NCBI GenBank assembly: GCA_002306005.1
Contig: DBRO01000109.1
Coordinates: forward strand, 45,789 to 52,639
Direction of reading: 5' to 3'
Origin: Ruminococcus sp. UBA1366
GTDB taxonomy: Bacteria; Bacillota; Clostridia; Oscillospirales; Ruminococcaceae
Length of the DNA stretch: 6,851 nt
In this document: piece by piece, positions 4,818 through 6,851 of the stretch
Numbering within the stretch: position 1 is the stretch's first letter
How the letters are laid out: each line of letters begins with the position of its first letter
The notes under the pieces: generated by a model
What the model was told of the DNA's origin: nothing
The model's database searches: none
Seen by the model: only the letters and a program-made list of their open reading frames with translations
Program-made: the position numbers and the translations under genes

Positions 4818-6851
4818 ATGCAAAAACAAATGGCGTTCCTGAGCGGTGCAATGATAGCATTTGCTGTCACACTACTGATGGGCGGGCATATCGGTTTCGC
4901 ACAAACGGCTGTTACAAAGCAATCTGATCCATACAGTGTAAAGGCAGTTGCGATTACTGCAGCACAATCTGCGGAAATTCAAGCGGATACATATAAAGTA
5001 TATAAAGCCATTCCACGGTGTTTTTCCTCTTCCGATGATGCAGCCTATTACCGCCGCTGGGGAAGAACACAGCTTTTGTTATTGGATGATGGCGCGGACC
5101 GAGTTGCAATGTATGATGCGCTTGTACAAGAATGTTCAGATATTTCTGATAAAGATGCGGATCTGTATCAAGGAAAGAGCGTTATTTTAACGCTGGATGT
5201 GCAGAATTTGACCCTGACACAAGATGCTGCCGCTGAGGTATTTACAACATTTTGCTGTGAAAATCCGGAGTATTATTGGATAGCAAACGAGGTTTATTAC
5301 TCCTACAGTAGCGCAGGGGTTGTGGAATTCCAGTTGCTTGCGGCTTCAGAATATGATACTGCGGAAGAACGTGCTGCTACGGATCAGATTGTAGCGCAAG
5401 CAGTGCAAGAATATGATACAGCTGTTGCAAATCTTACCACGGATTATGACATTATAAAAGCTGTGCACGACAAGATGATCACAGACATTGATTATCTTTA
5501 TGATGCTTCCGGTGAGCCTTCTAATAAAAGCTCTGCACATAATATGATTGGTGTTTTCAGTAAAGAAGGCGCGGTTTGTGAGGGCTACGCGAAGGCATAT
5601 CAGTTCTTGTTGAATCGGTACGGCGTAGCAAATTTGTTTGTGCTTGGATTTGGAAATGGTGGGTATCACGCATGGAATCTCGTCCTTCAAGAAGATGGAT
5701 ATTTTTATTATGTCGATGTCACATGGGATGATTCCAACGGACGCATATATTATTCATATTTTTTAAAGAATGCCGAGGATTTTCTGGAAGACCATACAGT
5801 TCAGCGTTCTGATTTAACCGGGATTGACTATTTTTATGCGCTTCCGACAGAAAGAATCAAGCAGAACGATGAGGCAGAATCTCTGGTAAGCATTTCTGGA
5901 TATCTGCCTACACTAGAATATAACAGTATAGAATTCAGTGGCACAGCAAAAACCCCGACCGTAACAATTTCCGGCTTAACAGAAGGCACGGACTACACCG
6001 TTGCATATTCCAACAATACTGCCGTGGGAACGGGCAAAGTAACCATCACGGGCATTGGCAACTACACAGGAACACTAACAATAGACTTTGCGATAAGCGC
6101 AAAATCCATCTCCGGCATGACCGCCACGCTTTCTGCGAGTTCCTACACCTATGACGGAAAAGCCAAGAAACCAAGCATTACTCTCAAAAACGGCAGTACT
6201 ACATTGAAAAACGGCACAGACTACACGGTAACATACAGCAATAACACCAGCGCCGGCACAGCCAAAGTCACCATCAAGGGCAAGGGTAACTACACAGGAA
6301 CACTTACCAAGACCTTTACCATTAAAAAGGCAACCCTCAGCGTAACTGCAACAGGCAAAACCAAAACCTACGACGGCAAATCCGCAACGATTACGGTAAA
6401 AGCACCCTCCGGCGCAACGGTAACCTACAGCAAGGACGGCAAAACCTACTCCAGAACGAAGCCGACCTACACCAAAGCCGGAACGTATAAAATCTACTAC
6501 AAAGTAACAAAGTCCAACTATAACACAAAAACCGGCTATGCCACCGTGAAAATCAACGCAAAGTCCATCAGCAAATTCAGTGTGAAACTTTCCACCACCA
6601 GCTATACTTATGACGGTAAAACGAAAAAGCCCAGCATTACCCTCAAAAATGGCAGTACAACACTGAAAAATGGCACGGATTACACCGTCACTTACAGCAG
6701 CAATAAGAACCCCGGCACAGCAAAGGTCACCATCAAGGGCAAGGGTGGCTACACTGGAACCATTACCAAAACCTTTAAGATCGTGTTAAAAACGCCCACC
6801 ATAAGCGTTTCCAGCGGTACAAAGAAGGCAACTGTAAAGTGGAGTAAAGTC
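4818..6851 (+). CDS. Secreted transglutaminase-like protein with Ig-like (MBG-type) repeats, 3' end missing
   Basis: The frame is open from the ATG (GGAGG 7 nt upstream) to the window edge: 678 residues so far, with no stop. A signal peptide covers about 1-28 (hydrophobic core MIAFAVTLLMGG, likely cut after GFA). A transglutaminase-like core lies at about 205-310 and keeps the full triad: Cys254 in GAVCEGYAKAY, His284 in GGYHAWN and Asp300 in VDVTWDD. By family knowledge such folds act as thiol proteases, cross-linking enzymes or peptide-binding surface proteins; the substrate cannot be told here. Residues about 357-655 are four Ig-like repeats of the YDGK...DYTVTYSNN...GTAKVTIKG...YTGT type. 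From about 656, TPTISVSSGTKKATVKWSKV looks like the start of a fibronectin type III domain. A cell-wall anchor or dockerin may lie beyond the window. The gene has its own strong promoter and is monocistronic as far as seen. Confidence 0.9.
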   Translation, partial: MQKQMAFLSGAMIAFAVTLLMGGHIGFAQTAVTKQSDPYSVKAVAITAAQSAEIQADTYKVYKAIPRCFSSSDDAAYYRRWGRTQLLLLDDGADRVAMYDALVQECSDISDKDADLYQGKSVILTLDVQNLTLTQDAAAEVFTTFCCENPEYYWIANEVYYSYSSAGVVEFQLLAASEYDTAEERAATDQIVAQAVQEYDTAVANLTTDYDIIKAVHDKMITDIDYLYDASGEPSNKSSAHNMIGVFSKEGAVCEGYAKAYQFLLNRYGVANLFVLGFGNGGYHAWNLVLQEDGYFYYVDVTWDDSNGRIYYSYFLKNAEDFLEDHTVQRSDLTGIDYFYALPTERIKQNDEAESLVSISGYLPTLEYNSIEFSGTAKTPTVTISGLTEGTDYTVAYSNNTAVGTGKVTITGIGNYTGTLTIDFAISAKSISGMTATLSASSYTYDGKAKKPSITLKNGSTTLKNGTDYTVTYSNNTSAGTAKVTIKGKGNYTGTLTKTFTIKKATLSVTATGKTKTYDGKSATITVKAPSGATVTYSKDGKTYSRTKPTYTKAGTYKIYYKVTKSNYNTKTGYATVKINAKSISKFSVKLSTTSYTYDGKTKKPSITLKNGSTTLKNGTDYTVTYSSNKNPGTAKVTIKGKGGYTGTITKTFKIVLKTPTISVSSGTKKATVKWSKV
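5886..6098 (+). repeat. Ig-like/MBG-type repeat 1 (divergent copy)
   Basis: It encodes residues about 357-427. It keeps the DYTVAYSNN, GTGKVTITG and NYTGTLT blocks but has a degenerate start (LEYNSIEFSGTAKTP in place of SYTYDGKAKKP) and lacks the LKNGSTTLKNG block, having SGLTEG instead. It is the most diverged of the three same-type units. Confidence 0.75.
6099..6323 (+). repeat. Ig-like/MBG-type repeat 2
   Basis: It encodes residues about 428-502: AKSIS, SYTYDGKAKKP, LKNGSTTLKNG, DYTVTYSNN, GTAKVTIKGKG and NYTGTLTKTFTI in order. It is nearly identical in protein to repeat 4. Confidence 0.85.
6324..6557 (+). repeat. Ig-like repeat 3, a different repeat subtype
   Basis: It encodes residues about 503-580. 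It shares the TYDGK start (517-521) but continues with SATITVKAPSGATVTYSKDG and YTKAGTYKIYYKV. This fits the MBG-like pattern in which a 'natural' repeat alternates with the LKNG-type repeats. It separates repeats 2 and 4. Confidence 0.7.
6558..6782 (+). repeat. Ig-like/MBG-type repeat 4
   Basis: It encodes residues about 581-655, starting with the same AKSIS as repeat 2 and matching it block for block, including SYTYDGK, KKPSITLKNG, DYTVTYS and GTAKVTIKGKG. It ends with YTGTITKTFKI just before the probable fibronectin type III domain. Confidence 0.85.

Noticed and set aside
5886..6782. CRISPR-like or mobile-element interpretation of the repeats
   Set aside because: The repeats stay in one reading frame, have the length and motifs of protein Ig-like domains, and are not separated by unique spacers.

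Overview
The window looks like chromosomal DNA from a low-to-moderate GC, Gram-positive, motile member of the Clostridia, probably a gut or rumen relative. The basis is AGGAGG-type ribosome binding sites, sigma-A-like promoters, compact hairpin plus T-run terminators, a Cache-type chemoreceptor, a 'cytidylate kinase-like' protein of the kind common in Clostridia, and a secreted transglutaminase-like protein with Clostridia-style Ig-like repeats. The taxonomic call is inference. No tRNA, rRNA, CRISPR array, transposase or integrase was seen.

Layout. (1) 2-811, minus strand: speD, a complete S-adenosylmethionine decarboxylase proenzyme of the long E. coli type (polyamine synthesis). (2) 812-1225: a divergent intergenic region with a promoter candidate for each flanking gene and a six-codon leader ORF overlapping the next start. 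(3) 1226-3172, plus strand: a complete membrane chemoreceptor (MCP), closed by two back-to-back terminators (3248-3285 and 3291-3335). (4) 3336-3510: an AT-rich control region with a cluster of CGTA/CGAT inverted and direct repeats, then a small XRE-type regulator at 3511-3753. (5) 3759-3793: a hairpin that can terminate transcription from both sides, between the regulator and a convergent minus-strand gene. (6) 3800-4393, minus strand: a cytidylate-kinase-like P-loop protein. (7) 4394-4817: a divergent intergenic region with an extended -10 promoter for the kinase, a near-perfect sigma-A promoter (TTGACA, 16 bp, TGTTATAAT) on the plus strand, and a ~120-nt leader that may fold. (8) 4818-6851 and beyond, plus strand: a secreted protein with signal peptide, transglutaminase-like core with intact Cys-His-Asp triad, four Ig-like/MBG-type repeats and the start of a probable fibronectin type III domain. 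It is cut by the window end.

Each gene appears to be its own transcription unit; there is no multi-gene operon here. No shared pathway ties the genes together. The MCP and the secreted protein both act at the cell surface, while SpeD, the XRE protein and the kinase-like protein are cytoplasmic. I did not find convincing evidence of a new multi-gene system. The points most worth a second look are the operator-like cluster before the XRE gene, a leader motif shared by the two minus-strand genes, the altered P-loop of the kinase-like protein, and the mosaic repeat region of the secreted protein.
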